From contig WGGC01000095.1 of the NCBI GenBank assembly GCA_015491905.1, positions 1-36,918 of the forward strand: a DNA stretch of 36,918 nt, read 5' to 3'. This stretch comes from Bacteroidales bacterium. Lineage in GTDB: Bacteria; Bacteroidota; Bacteroidia; Bacteroidales; F082. The position numbers and the translations under genes are program-made. The stretch's first letter is position 1; the number at the start of each line of letters is the position of its first letter. Positions 1 to 6,940 of the stretch are shown here, in pieces. The notes under the pieces are model-generated. The model saw nothing but the letters and a program-made list of their open reading frames with translations. It was not told the DNA's origin and did no database searches.

Positions 1-579
1 CAATATCCTCGATTTCCTCGGACGTTTTAACTGTAACTCTTCTATTTTTACCTCAGGCGAAAATTGTGTGAGTAACTTTAAGGCACTGATAAACTGCCTC
101 TGTGTGCTTACCGAATATTGATTCGGTGCTAAAAAATTTTCACAAAATAACTCTACATCCCTATTATTAAAATGTGATACTTCTTTATTATTATGGTAGT
201 TTAAAAAATCTGCTATAAAGGTGCTGTATGTCTTTACTGTGCTTTCACTGTAACGTTTTCCACGTAAAAACTTCTCATAAGATGCAATATACTTCTTAGT
301 TTCTTCTGTTAAATCCCTGTTTTTTATTAACCCCTTTTTATTAATGCGACTGTCTGACAGCTTTTCGTTTATTATAGCTTTGCCGGCAAGTACCTTACGT
401 ATCTTTTCCGGCATTCCTTTCCGGTCATCAACATACCAGCATTTTAAAGTTCTGCTCCAACTTGCGCCTTCTATCTTTTTAACTTCCTGTATAAGTGCAT
501 AGTTATAGTCAAACTCTAAAGCTATTCTAATGCTGTTTCTGTGGACAATCTTTCGTAATGTTATTTCATAAAGGGTCAT
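1..579 (-). CDS. Tyrosine-type site-specific integrase, N-terminal part (C-terminus cut by window edge)
   Basis: An open frame runs from an ATG at 579 to the left edge (193 codons, no stop), so the catalytic domain lies outside the window. Residues 1-70 form a small N-terminal domain with the segment GASWSRTLKCWYVDD, which I recognise from a group of Bacteroidota integrases. Residues about 95-185 resemble the SAM-like core-binding domain, including YEKFLRGKRYSESTVKTY and a TQRQFISALKLL helix. Family knowledge says such proteins cut and rejoin DNA through a C-terminal Tyr; that residue cannot be seen here. The gene follows ychF and ywbE on the same strand but 149 bases separate it from ywbE. 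It may mark the edge of a mobile or integron-like segment. The integrase-family call is fairly secure; its target is unknown. Confidence 0.8.
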   Translation of the reverse strand, partial: MTLYEITLRKIVHRNSIRIALEFDYNYALIQEVKKIEGASWSRTLKCWYVDDRKGMPEKIRKVLAGKAIINEKLSDSRINKKGLIKNRDLTEETKKYIASYEKFLRGKRYSESTVKTYSTFIADFLNYHNNKEVSHFNNRDVELFCENFLAPNQYSVSTQRQFISALKLLTQFSPEVKIEELQLKRPRKSRIL

Positions 580-680
580 AATCGGTTAATTGGCGTTGTA
601 AATTTACTAAAAAATTTAAAACAAACCACCCGAATAAATATGGCAATAATATTTTGAAAGGGATTCCTGAATGTGTAATG

Positions 681-693
681 TAGTATTATACTA
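681..693. repeat. Short perfect palindrome upstream of the integrase gene
   Basis: TAGTATTATACTA is a perfect inverted repeat (6-base arms around one T), about 100 bases upstream of the integrase start. It could be an operator or recombination half-sites, but short AT palindromes are common by chance in such DNA. Confidence 0.25.
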
Positions 694-728
694 TTTATAC
701 CTGATTATGCATTTTAACGGGAAAAAAA

Positions 729-941
729 TTATTCGGATATAATATGCTGAACTCTGCCTACTTCTCCCGTATCTAACATAACTTTTATGCCTCGTGTATG
801 CTTTGCCGATTTGGTTAAAATACGCTGTATAAATCCTTCTGTTAACTTCCCTGTGCGCTGATCGGCTTTTTTTATTATTGCTACCTTTTGTCCAATATGT
901 AAATTAGCTCTGTAAAAGCCTTCATTTTCTGCTATGTCCAT
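729..941 (-). CDS. YwbE family protein
   Basis: A 70-residue basic protein matching the small YwbE family, which has no established function. The diagnostic stretch is GQKVAIIKKADQRTGKLTEG followed by ILTKSAKHTRGIKV and a GEVGRVQHI ending; the family core VxIVxKxDQRTGKLTxGxVxxILTxSxxHxxGIKVxLxxGxVGRVxxI is almost complete. The fold is expected to be a small beta-barrel of nucleic-acid-binding type, but this is inference. It is a lone cytosolic protein with no signal peptide. It lies 149 bases from both ychF (upstream) and the integrase (downstream), so no tight operon is evident. Confidence 0.85.
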   Translation of the reverse strand: MDIAENEGFYRANLHIGQKVAIIKKADQRTGKLTEGFIQRILTKSAKHTRGIKVMLDTGEVGRVQHIISE

Positions 942-1090
942 TTTTTATAATTATATGATAACTATCGAATAAATCTAATTACCCCTGAAGAAAAACATAC
1001 CTCTTTTTGTGAGATTCTTATCTGTATTAACAAAATTATTTATACTTATCCGAAAATCACACCGTTATATTATACAGTAACAAAACTTAT

Positions 1091-2185
1091 CTAAACATTA
1101 AACCGTATATGCATAATGTCACCATCTTCTACAATATAGTTTTTCCCTTCTACATGAAACTTTCCGGCATCTTTCACAGCCTGTTCAGAGCCTAAAGCAA
1201 TAAAGTCATTATATTTTATCACCTCAGCACGAATAAAACCTCTTTCCAAATCACTGTGTATAACTCCAGCCGCCTGTGGCGCCGTCATACCTTTTCTTAT
1301 TGTCCAGGCACGGTTTTCCTGCTTTCCAATAGTAAAAAACGACTGTAAATCCAAAATGTCATAAGCTGCTCTTACCAGCTTATTCACCCCGGGTTCTTTC
1401 AATCCGGCATCTTCTAAAAATACTTTGCGGTCTTCAGCATCTTCCAACTCCGCAATTTCAGCCTCCAGCTCACCGGCCAATATCAATATCTTACTCTTTT
1501 CTCCAAGTTTCTCTTTTACCATCTCTACATAATCGTTTCCGTCCGTCGCTGAAGCATCATCAACATTGCAAACATAAATTACCGGTTTGGCTGTCAACAG
1601 TAATAAATCCTGAATATAAACCTTATCATCTTCATCAACGGGGGCAGTGGAGGCATTACCAAAATTTTCGAGATGATTTTTATATACTGTAAGTACTTCA
1701 ATGCCTTTTTTCGCATCCTTGCTGCCGGTTTTTGCCAATTTCTGCAACCGTTGTATCTTACGTTCTACCAAATCCAAATCCCGTACCTGAAGCTCAAAAT
1801 CTACAATCTCCAAATCGCGCACCGGGTCAACAGAGCCTTCTATATGAGGTAAATTGTCATTGTCAAAACATCGTAATACGTGTATCAAAGCATCTGTCTG
1901 CTGCACGTCAGCTAAAAATTTATTTCCTACGCCTTCTCCCTGACTTGCGCCTTTTGCCAATCCGGGCAAATCCACAATCTCCACCGTTGCAGGCACCAGC
2001 TTATCGGCTTTCAAAAGCTTGTCAATTTCATATAATCTCGGATCGGGCACTTCCACCATACCTTTGTTCGATTTTGTCGCGCTAAAAGCATAATTAGAAC
2101 TTTCTGCTTTCGTATTCGACATGCAATTAAAAATTGTCGTCTTTCCCGTATTCGTCAACCCTATTATTCCACAGTTTAATGCCAT
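1091..2185 (-). CDS. ychF: Obg-like ATPase YchF (variant P-loop)
   Basis: A 364-residue TRAFAC-class P-loop NTPase of the YchF/OLA1 family, which binds ATP and associates with ribosomes in other bacteria. The G1 motif is at residues 9-18 (GLTNTGKTTI), G3 is DLPGLAKGAS with the family's GEGVGNKFLADV following, and the G4-like segment is YVCNVDDASA. A helical coiled-coil insert follows G3, and the C-terminus carries the TGS domain (AWTIRKGMTAPQAAGVIH, ending GDIMHIRFNV). Most YchF proteins read GLPNVGKST in G1 and FPFCTI in the switch region; here these are GLTNTGKTT and YAFSAT, so the cysteine reported as redox-sensitive in E. coli is Ser. Length and the C-terminal signature are typical. It is preceded by a TACCTTTG promoter box. 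Confidence 0.95.
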   Translation of the reverse strand: MALNCGIIGLTNTGKTTIFNCMSNTKAESSNYAFSATKSNKGMVEVPDPRLYEIDKLLKADKLVPATVEIVDLPGLAKGASQGEGVGNKFLADVQQTDALIHVLRCFDNDNLPHIEGSVDPVRDLEIVDFELQVRDLDLVERKIQRLQKLAKTGSKDAKKGIEVLTVYKNHLENFGNASTAPVDEDDKVYIQDLLLLTAKPVIYVCNVDDASATDGNDYVEMVKEKLGEKSKILILAGELEAEIAELEDAEDRKVFLEDAGLKEPGVNKLVRAAYDILDLQSFFTIGKQENRAWTIRKGMTAPQAAGVIHSDLERGFIRAEVIKYNDFIALGSEQAVKDAGKFHVEGKNYIVEDGDIMHIRFNV

Positions 2186-2283
2186 TTATCTCTTTCTTTA
2201 ATATTATAAACAACTCATTTTCAGTAATTCAAAGCCTATCGCCTTCTTTTTGTTGCCTTTAAAAAATTTATGTTTTCTGCCGG

Positions 2284-2291
2284 CAAAGGTA
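2284..2291 (-). promoter_or_regulatory. ychF promoter -7 box
   Basis: The minus strand reads TACCTTTG, an exact match to the Bacteroidota -7 consensus TAnnTTTG, 98 bases before the ychF start. No convincing TTTG -33 box is seen at the right distance. Confidence 0.5.
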
Positions 2292-2333
2292 GCTATAATC
2301 TAAAAAAACTTCGATATTATTTTTTTGTTTGTT

Positions 2334-2482
2334 TTCAGGGCGGCTGAACCGGGTTGTCCGCTTTAGTCGGCAACAAAAAATAACGGCCGGCTAATGTGTT
2401 TTCGGGGGCTCCCTTGTCGCCCCGCCTCCACAAGCCGCCCTGTTATTTTTTGCCGCCTCGCTGCCGCTGCCACCCCTGCCGC
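2334..2482 (-). ncRNA. Structured GC-rich repeat/RNA element, copy A
   Basis: Read on the minus strand, this begins with CAGGGGTGGCAGCGGCAGC and ends with AGCGGACAACCCGGT followed by a TTCAG-CCGCC-CTGAA hairpin. Between the two blocks, GGCAAAAAATAAC pairs with GTTATTTTTTGTTGCC (3-nt bulge), then GGCGGCT pairs with AGCCGGCC, and an inner hairpin closes GGGGC-GACAAGGGA-GCCCC. The same blocks and layout occur at 14697-14863 and 25590-25745 with different stem sequences. It lies about 165 bases downstream of purM and upstream of ychF, all on the minus strand. It is either a structured RNA or a REP-like dispersed element; it may belong to the known Bacteroidota motif Flavo-1, which I cannot confirm. 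Confidence 0.65.
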
Positions 2483-2646
2483 AAATCTTGCAAATATCAA
2501 TATAAGGTTAAAAAAAAGTTTTTAATGTTAATGGTTATTTTTAAAAGGGAAGTTTCATAAAATCAAGGAAATACAAATTAAAAAACATATAAAAAATACT
2601 GATTTTTTAAATTTTATAATTTATCACCGTATTTTTATTTATATTT

Positions 2647-3834
2647 TTAATATATATAAGTTCCATTCTCCGATTTAATTGTTAGTTTTTTGCCTTCGCA
2701 TTCTTCTACACGTCCTACAATACGACTTTCTAAATTGTATTGCCCGGCAATATCCATTATCCTGCCGGCAACATCTTCCGGTACGTATAATTCCATTCGG
2801 TGTCCCATATTAAAAACACGATACATCTCCTCCCAGCTGGTCCCCGATTGATCTTGTATCATACTAAACAGGGGAGGGACGGGAAATAAGTTGTCTTTTA
2901 TAATGTGCAGGTTATTAACAAAATGCAGCACCTTTGTTTGTGCTCCGCCACTGCAATGAATCATTCCATGTATCGAAGATTTTAATTCTTTAAAAACAGA
3001 TTTTATTACAGGTGCATAGGTGCGGGTAGGAGATAAAATTAATTCTCCTACTGTTAGTCCTTCTACCGGCGATGGTTCTGTAAGTTTTAATTTACCGCTG
3101 TAAATCAACGATTCGGTAGTATGTGGATCATAACTTTCAGGATATCGCCCTGTAAGGGAGTGCTCAAGAACATCATGCCGTGCCGATGTAAGTCCGTTCG
3201 AACCCATTCCTCCATTATATTGGTCTTCGTATGTCGTTTGTCCGTACGATGCTAATCCAACAATAACATCTCCGGCTTGAATTTTGTTTTCTATTATCTC
3301 ACTTCTGGGAACTCTGGCTACAACCGTCGAATCTACAATAACGGTGCGTACTATATCTCCTACATCGGCAGTCTCACCGCCTGTTAATGTCATAAAAACC
3401 CCTTGCTTACCCATCTTTTCAATAAAGCGCTGGGTGCCGTTTATTAAAGTGGATATTACTTCTCCGGGAATTAAATTTTTGTTCCTTCCTATTGTCGATG
3501 ATAATAATATATCGTCTGTTATCCCGACACATAATAAATCATCGGTGTTCATAACAATAGCATCCTGTGCAATGCCTTCCCAAACGGATAAATCGCCTGT
3601 TTCTTTCCAATATAAATATGCCAGTGCCGATTTCGTACCTGCACCATCGGCATGCATTACATTGCAATATTCTTTGTCGTTACCGAGTATGTCCGGAATA
3701 ACTTTGCAAAAAGCATTAGGGTATAGTCCTTTGTCAAGATTCTTTATGGCTTCGTGTACTTCCTCTTTTCCTGAAGAAACACCCCTCATATCATATCTTG
3801 ATAATGGTTTGTTATTGTGGCTTTTGTTCTTCAT
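2647..3834 (-). CDS. purM: Phosphoribosylformylglycinamidine cyclo-ligase (AIR synthetase), Bacteroidota type
   Basis: A 395-residue PurM-family enzyme. It converts formylglycinamidine ribonucleotide plus ATP to aminoimidazole ribonucleotide, the fifth step of purine synthesis, in the cytosol. The N-terminal half carries the glycine-rich and acidic ATP-binding segments HADGAGTKSALAY, MNTDDLLCVG and TLTGGETADVGD. The middle has GLASYGQTTYEDQYNGGMGS and the C-terminal half IHGMIHCSGGAQTKVLHF and FNMGHRMELYVP. It is longer than the roughly 345-residue proteobacterial PurM and follows the extended Bacteroidota form often annotated only as AIR synthase-related. The start lies 41 bases after the PorE-like gene on the same strand, so cotranscription is likely. 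An N-terminal run of Asn, Lys and Ser before RYDMRGVS may be disordered. Confidence 0.92.
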   Translation of the reverse strand: MKNKSHNNKPLSRYDMRGVSSGKEEVHEAIKNLDKGLYPNAFCKVIPDILGNDKEYCNVMHADGAGTKSALAYLYWKETGDLSVWEGIAQDAIVMNTDDLLCVGITDDILLSSTIGRNKNLIPGEVISTLINGTQRFIEKMGKQGVFMTLTGGETADVGDIVRTVIVDSTVVARVPRSEIIENKIQAGDVIVGLASYGQTTYEDQYNGGMGSNGLTSARHDVLEHSLTGRYPESYDPHTTESLIYSGKLKLTEPSPVEGLTVGELILSPTRTYAPVIKSVFKELKSSIHGMIHCSGGAQTKVLHFVNNLHIIKDNLFPVPPLFSMIQDQSGTSWEEMYRVFNMGHRMELYVPEDVAGRIMDIAGQYNLESRIVGRVEECEGKKLTIKSENGTYIY

Positions 3835-3875
3835 TAAAATGAATTATTTATGTTTATGGTTTGTCGCAACCCTCT

Positions 3876-6359
3876 TTAAGAACCGATAATTAATAAATGT
3901 TTTTGCGTATTAAACCTGAAATTTCCAAATTTCTTTAATATGCTTTCTCCAAAAACAAAATCGTAAAAAAGATTTTTGGTAACAATAACCTGAATGTTTT
4001 TAATTGTCTTCCCTCCAATAGTAACTGTTTTTAATGTCAATACAGCATGATTGGCAATGGTGTTATTCCGTAAAATTTCTTCAGGATTTCCAACGAAATC
4101 TTCCTTGTTTATAATGCCTTCCTGCAATAATGCAATTGCCTTTTTTACTGATATCTGCGGACTGTTGTTAGCATCATACATAAACGATTCCTGATATCCA
4201 TTTATAAAACATGTGGCAATGTACAATCCGTTTTTTGGACTTTTATAAAATGGAATCTCATTTTCTGATGCCATTAAATTTATATTGAAACTTGTGTCTG
4301 CCACTGCTTCATTTCCTCCGGTGTTTTTGAAGTCTTTTCGTAATATTCTGAAATCTGTTCGCCTGTTTAAAGCATAAGCAGCCTGCCGGGCTTTTTGAGA
4401 TGGCAGACTGTTAATGTACTTGGCATTCAGAACAGTACCTTTTTTAAATATAATGCCATTTTTAATTTTTGTGGTTTGCAGTTTTCGTGGAACGCGTTCT
4501 CCATATCCTTTGGCAACCAAACGTTTGGACGAAATACCTCTTAATATAAGGTAGTTTACAACCGAGCGTGCTCTTTTCTGTGATAAGATGTCGTTGCTTT
4601 CAGCAGAACCTCTTATATCTGTATGAGAACCTAATTCAATTACTAAACCCGGGTTATCGCGTAGTAACCTTACCAGCCCTTGAAGTGAATCCTGATATTG
4701 TGGCTTTAACTCCCATTTTCCTGTGGCGTATAATATGTCAGGTAATACTACCGGTCGGGTTGGAATAGGGGAGAGGGTGAAATTTTCTTTGAAGGCTTTT
4801 CCCGTCTTCATACCTTTTGTTGTTACCGGAACTGTCTTGCGAAGGAAGTTTTTCTTTTCTGCTATCACCGTGTAATCTTTACCTCTCTGTATCTGACTTT
4901 TTGTAAAAGAATAAACTCCTTTGTCGTTGGTAATAGTTTTTACTGAACTACTGCCGCTTTTTAAAGTTACAGTAACGCCGGGCATGCCAAACAATGTTCT
5001 TTCATTAATTACCTTCCCCGAAAGGGTAAATACAACAGGCGGCTGAATAAAATAAAATATGTCCTCCTGTCCTCGTGTGCCTTTCCTGTTAGAGCTTAAA
5101 AAGCCACGCTCTGCTGTAGGATGAAATAAAATGCCAAAATCATCATAAGGGGAGTTCAATGGGTATTTTAGGTTTTTTGGCGACTGCCAGTTTCCCTTTT
5201 TGTCCAGATATGAAACAAATATGTCAAGTCCTCCCATTCCGCCATGCCCGTTGGAGGCAAAATATAAAGCCGTATCACCGCGTAAATATGGAAATACTTC
5301 TTCTCCTTTTGTATTTATAACCTTTCCCAGATTAAAAGCATGTCCAAATGAGGTGTTTTTCGAACTCCGGTGTGCTACCCATAAATCATTACCTCCCAAA
5401 GTGCCCTTTTTCGCTGATGAGAAATATATTGTCAACTCATCTTCTGAAAGTGTAGGCTGTCCAATGGATGATGTGGTGTCAACACCTCCAATGCGAACTC
5501 TTTGTGGTTTGCTCCAGCGCCTGCCTGTACGTCGCGATACATATATTGCACAGCCTGTAGACTTACCGGGTACTTTTAAGCAACGTGTAAAATATAATGT
5601 GTTAAAATTTTTATTTACCCATGGGTCACCTTCATTTCCTTTGGTGTTTATGGTTTCTGTCTTATCAAAAAGTTTGGGGGTTTCCCATTTGCCTTCTCTG
5701 TTTTTTTGGGCTGTAAACAAATCACTGAATTTGGTGCCTGTCCATGCATCAATAGCTTTTCCCGTAGCTTCTTTTCTTGTGGATGTAAAAATAATCTCTT
5801 GAAAGTTACCGGAAATATAGGCAGGTGCAAAATCTGCAAACCGTGAATTAATCTTTTTTATGTCTGTAACCTTGTAATTTAAAGGGTGTCTTATCCAGTT
5901 TTGTATTAACCGGGTAGTGGTTATTCCGGAAATTGCCCTTTTGTCGCCCGGATTCAGCTTTAAATATTGATTGTAATATTTAATTGCAGTCTTCCATTGT
6001 TCATTCATCTTTGCCAAATCAGCAAGATGTAATAATATGTCCGGATGTTGCTTTTGATAATTGTAACGAAGCAGGTTTTTAAAATAAATATTTGCTCTTC
6101 TGTATTTTTGTGTCTTCAGAAAACAATTTGACAGACGATAGGAAATTTTATTCCTTTCGCTGCGGTTGTTACGTAGTTTTGTTAATGCTTTTTGGTATTT
6201 TTCAATAGCTGCATAATACTGATTGCTTTCATAAAGCTTGTCACCTGAACGGATAAGAGCTTTTTGGCCAAAAAAAGTAAGCGGTAAAAAAAGAAATATA
6301 AATATTAATAATTTCAAATTCGTTGAAGAAGTTAATGTGTGATTATTTTGAGACATCAA
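3876..6359 (-). CDS. PorE-like OmpA-family protein with C-terminal degenerate retropepsin-like domain
   Basis: An 827-residue exported protein. In order: a Sec signal sequence with hydrophobic core at 16-30; TPR-type helices (about 32-150); a PD40/WD40-like beta-propeller (about 165-440, blades such as GNEGDPWVNKNFNTLYFT and YDDFGILFHPTAERGFLSSN); a carboxypeptidase-regulatory-like domain (about 443-530); and an OmpA C-terminal peptidoglycan-binding domain (about 537-675, ELGSHTDIRGS with D581 and R583, then LSQKRARSVVNYL). This is the architecture of PorE of the type IX secretion system, though no lipobox cysteine is seen. Residues about 700-825 are an extra domain resembling bacterial retropepsin-like proteases (INGYQESFMYD, ALLQEGIINKEDFVG, FGESILKKFG), with the catalytic DTGAS replaced by DANNS at 729-733. 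Seven bases separate it from tatA. Confidence 0.85.
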   Translation of the reverse strand: MMSQNNHTLTSSTNLKLLIFIFLFLPLTFFGQKALIRSGDKLYESNQYYAAIEKYQKALTKLRNNRSERNKISYRLSNCFLKTQKYRRANIYFKNLLRYNYQKQHPDILLHLADLAKMNEQWKTAIKYYNQYLKLNPGDKRAISGITTTRLIQNWIRHPLNYKVTDIKKINSRFADFAPAYISGNFQEIIFTSTRKEATGKAIDAWTGTKFSDLFTAQKNREGKWETPKLFDKTETINTKGNEGDPWVNKNFNTLYFTRCLKVPGKSTGCAIYVSRRTGRRWSKPQRVRIGGVDTTSSIGQPTLSEDELTIYFSSAKKGTLGGNDLWVAHRSSKNTSFGHAFNLGKVINTKGEEVFPYLRGDTALYFASNGHGGMGGLDIFVSYLDKKGNWQSPKNLKYPLNSPYDDFGILFHPTAERGFLSSNRKGTRGQEDIFYFIQPPVVFTLSGKVINERTLFGMPGVTVTLKSGSSSVKTITNDKGVYSFTKSQIQRGKDYTVIAEKKNFLRKTVPVTTKGMKTGKAFKENFTLSPIPTRPVVLPDILYATGKWELKPQYQDSLQGLVRLLRDNPGLVIELGSHTDIRGSAESNDILSQKRARSVVNYLILRGISSKRLVAKGYGERVPRKLQTTKIKNGIIFKKGTVLNAKYINSLPSQKARQAAYALNRRTDFRILRKDFKNTGGNEAVADTSFNINLMASENEIPFYKSPKNGLYIATCFINGYQESFMYDANNSPQISVKKAIALLQEGIINKEDFVGNPEEILRNNTIANHAVLTLKTVTIGGKTIKNIQVIVTKNLFYDFVFGESILKKFGNFRFNTQKHLLIIGS

Positions 6360-6366
6360 TATTTGT

Positions 6367-6882
6367 TTATTTTCTTACTGCTCCTTCTGCTGGTTTTATT
6401 TTTATTCCTTCTTCATCTTGTTGTGATGGGGCAGTCTCCTGCTCTTCTTCAATTTTATTTATTTTTTCCTCCTGAATATCTTGACTGCCGGTATTTTTCT
6501 TTTCCTTTCGGGCTTCATCTTTTTCAGAATTGACATCGTCCTGGTTAATTTTCGAACTTATAGTTTCTTCAGAGTTTACTTTTTCTTGTTTGTCTGTTTC
6601 AGAATTTGTTTTTTCTTGTTCTTTATCAGTAACTTCCTCTTCGCCGGCAGGTTTGTTTTTAAGGCTTTCTTTATATTTATTTAATTTTTCTTCTCTTTCA
6701 ATGCGGTTAGCCTCTCTGTTAATTTCGTCTTTTACATCTTCAGAAGCTCTTTTTATCTCGTTGATAAATTTTCCAAGATTTCTGGCTAACTCGGGTATTT
6801 TGCCGGGGCCAAAAACCAGAAATATTGCTAATACGATAAGAAAAATTTCTCCGGTTCCAAAATCAAATAATAATAATGTCAC
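6367..6882 (-). CDS. tatA: Sec-independent protein translocase TatA/TatB-like subunit with long acidic tail
   Basis: A 171-residue single-pass membrane protein. Residues 11-26 (GEIFLIVLAIFLVFGP) form the short N-terminal TatA/Hcf106 membrane helix with the conserved FGP hinge, followed by the amphipathic helix KIPELARNLGKFINEIKRAS. TatA oligomers form the pore for folded twin-arginine substrates. After residue 60 comes a very long Glu/Lys/Asn/Ser-rich tail with irregular NSE repeats, ending EGIKIKPAEGAVRK; most TatA tails are far shorter. The start is GTG at 6882: there is no in-frame ATG nearby, and a promoter box lies only about 20 bases upstream. TatA versus TatB cannot be decided, and no tatC is in the window. 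The PorE-like gene begins 7 bases downstream. Confidence 0.85.
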   Translation of the reverse strand: MTLLLFDFGTGEIFLIVLAIFLVFGPGKIPELARNLGKFINEIKRASEDVKDEINREANRIEREEKLNKYKESLKNKPAGEEEVTDKEQEKTNSETDKQEKVNSEETISSKINQDDVNSEKDEARKEKKNTGSQDIQEEKINKIEEEQETAPSQQDEEGIKIKPAEGAVRK

Positions 6883-6902
6883 AGTTACAATTTTTTAAAG
6901 TA

Positions 6903-6910
6903 CAAAAGTA
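6903..6910 (-). promoter_or_regulatory. tatA promoter -7 box
   Basis: The minus strand reads TACTTTTG, an exact TAnnTTTG match 20 bases before the GTG start of tatA. This implies a very short leader and likely drives tatA, the PorE-like gene and perhaps purM. Confidence 0.5.
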
Positions 6911-6940
6911 GTAATTAAACGTTGTTTTTTGAAAAATGTT

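Larger units (their letters stand above)
2186..2646. other. 461-base intergenic region purM-ychF
   Basis: This spacer holds the ychF promoter box (2284-2291) and the GC-rich structured repeat copy A (2334-2482, minus). The rest (about 2490-2646) is very AT-rich with many A and T runs; I see no gene, no clear terminator and no tRNA there. Confidence 0.7.

Noticed and set aside
5200-5802. Plus-strand open frame of 200 codons inside the PorE-like gene
   Set aside because: It lies entirely antisense to a gene with clear domains and has no recognisable features of its own.
6339-6898. Several plus-strand frames antisense to tatA and the PorE-like gene, rich in Phe and Leu
   Set aside because: These are antisense readings of the Lys/Glu-rich tail; they look like membrane proteins only because GAA and AAA codons reverse to TTC and TTT.
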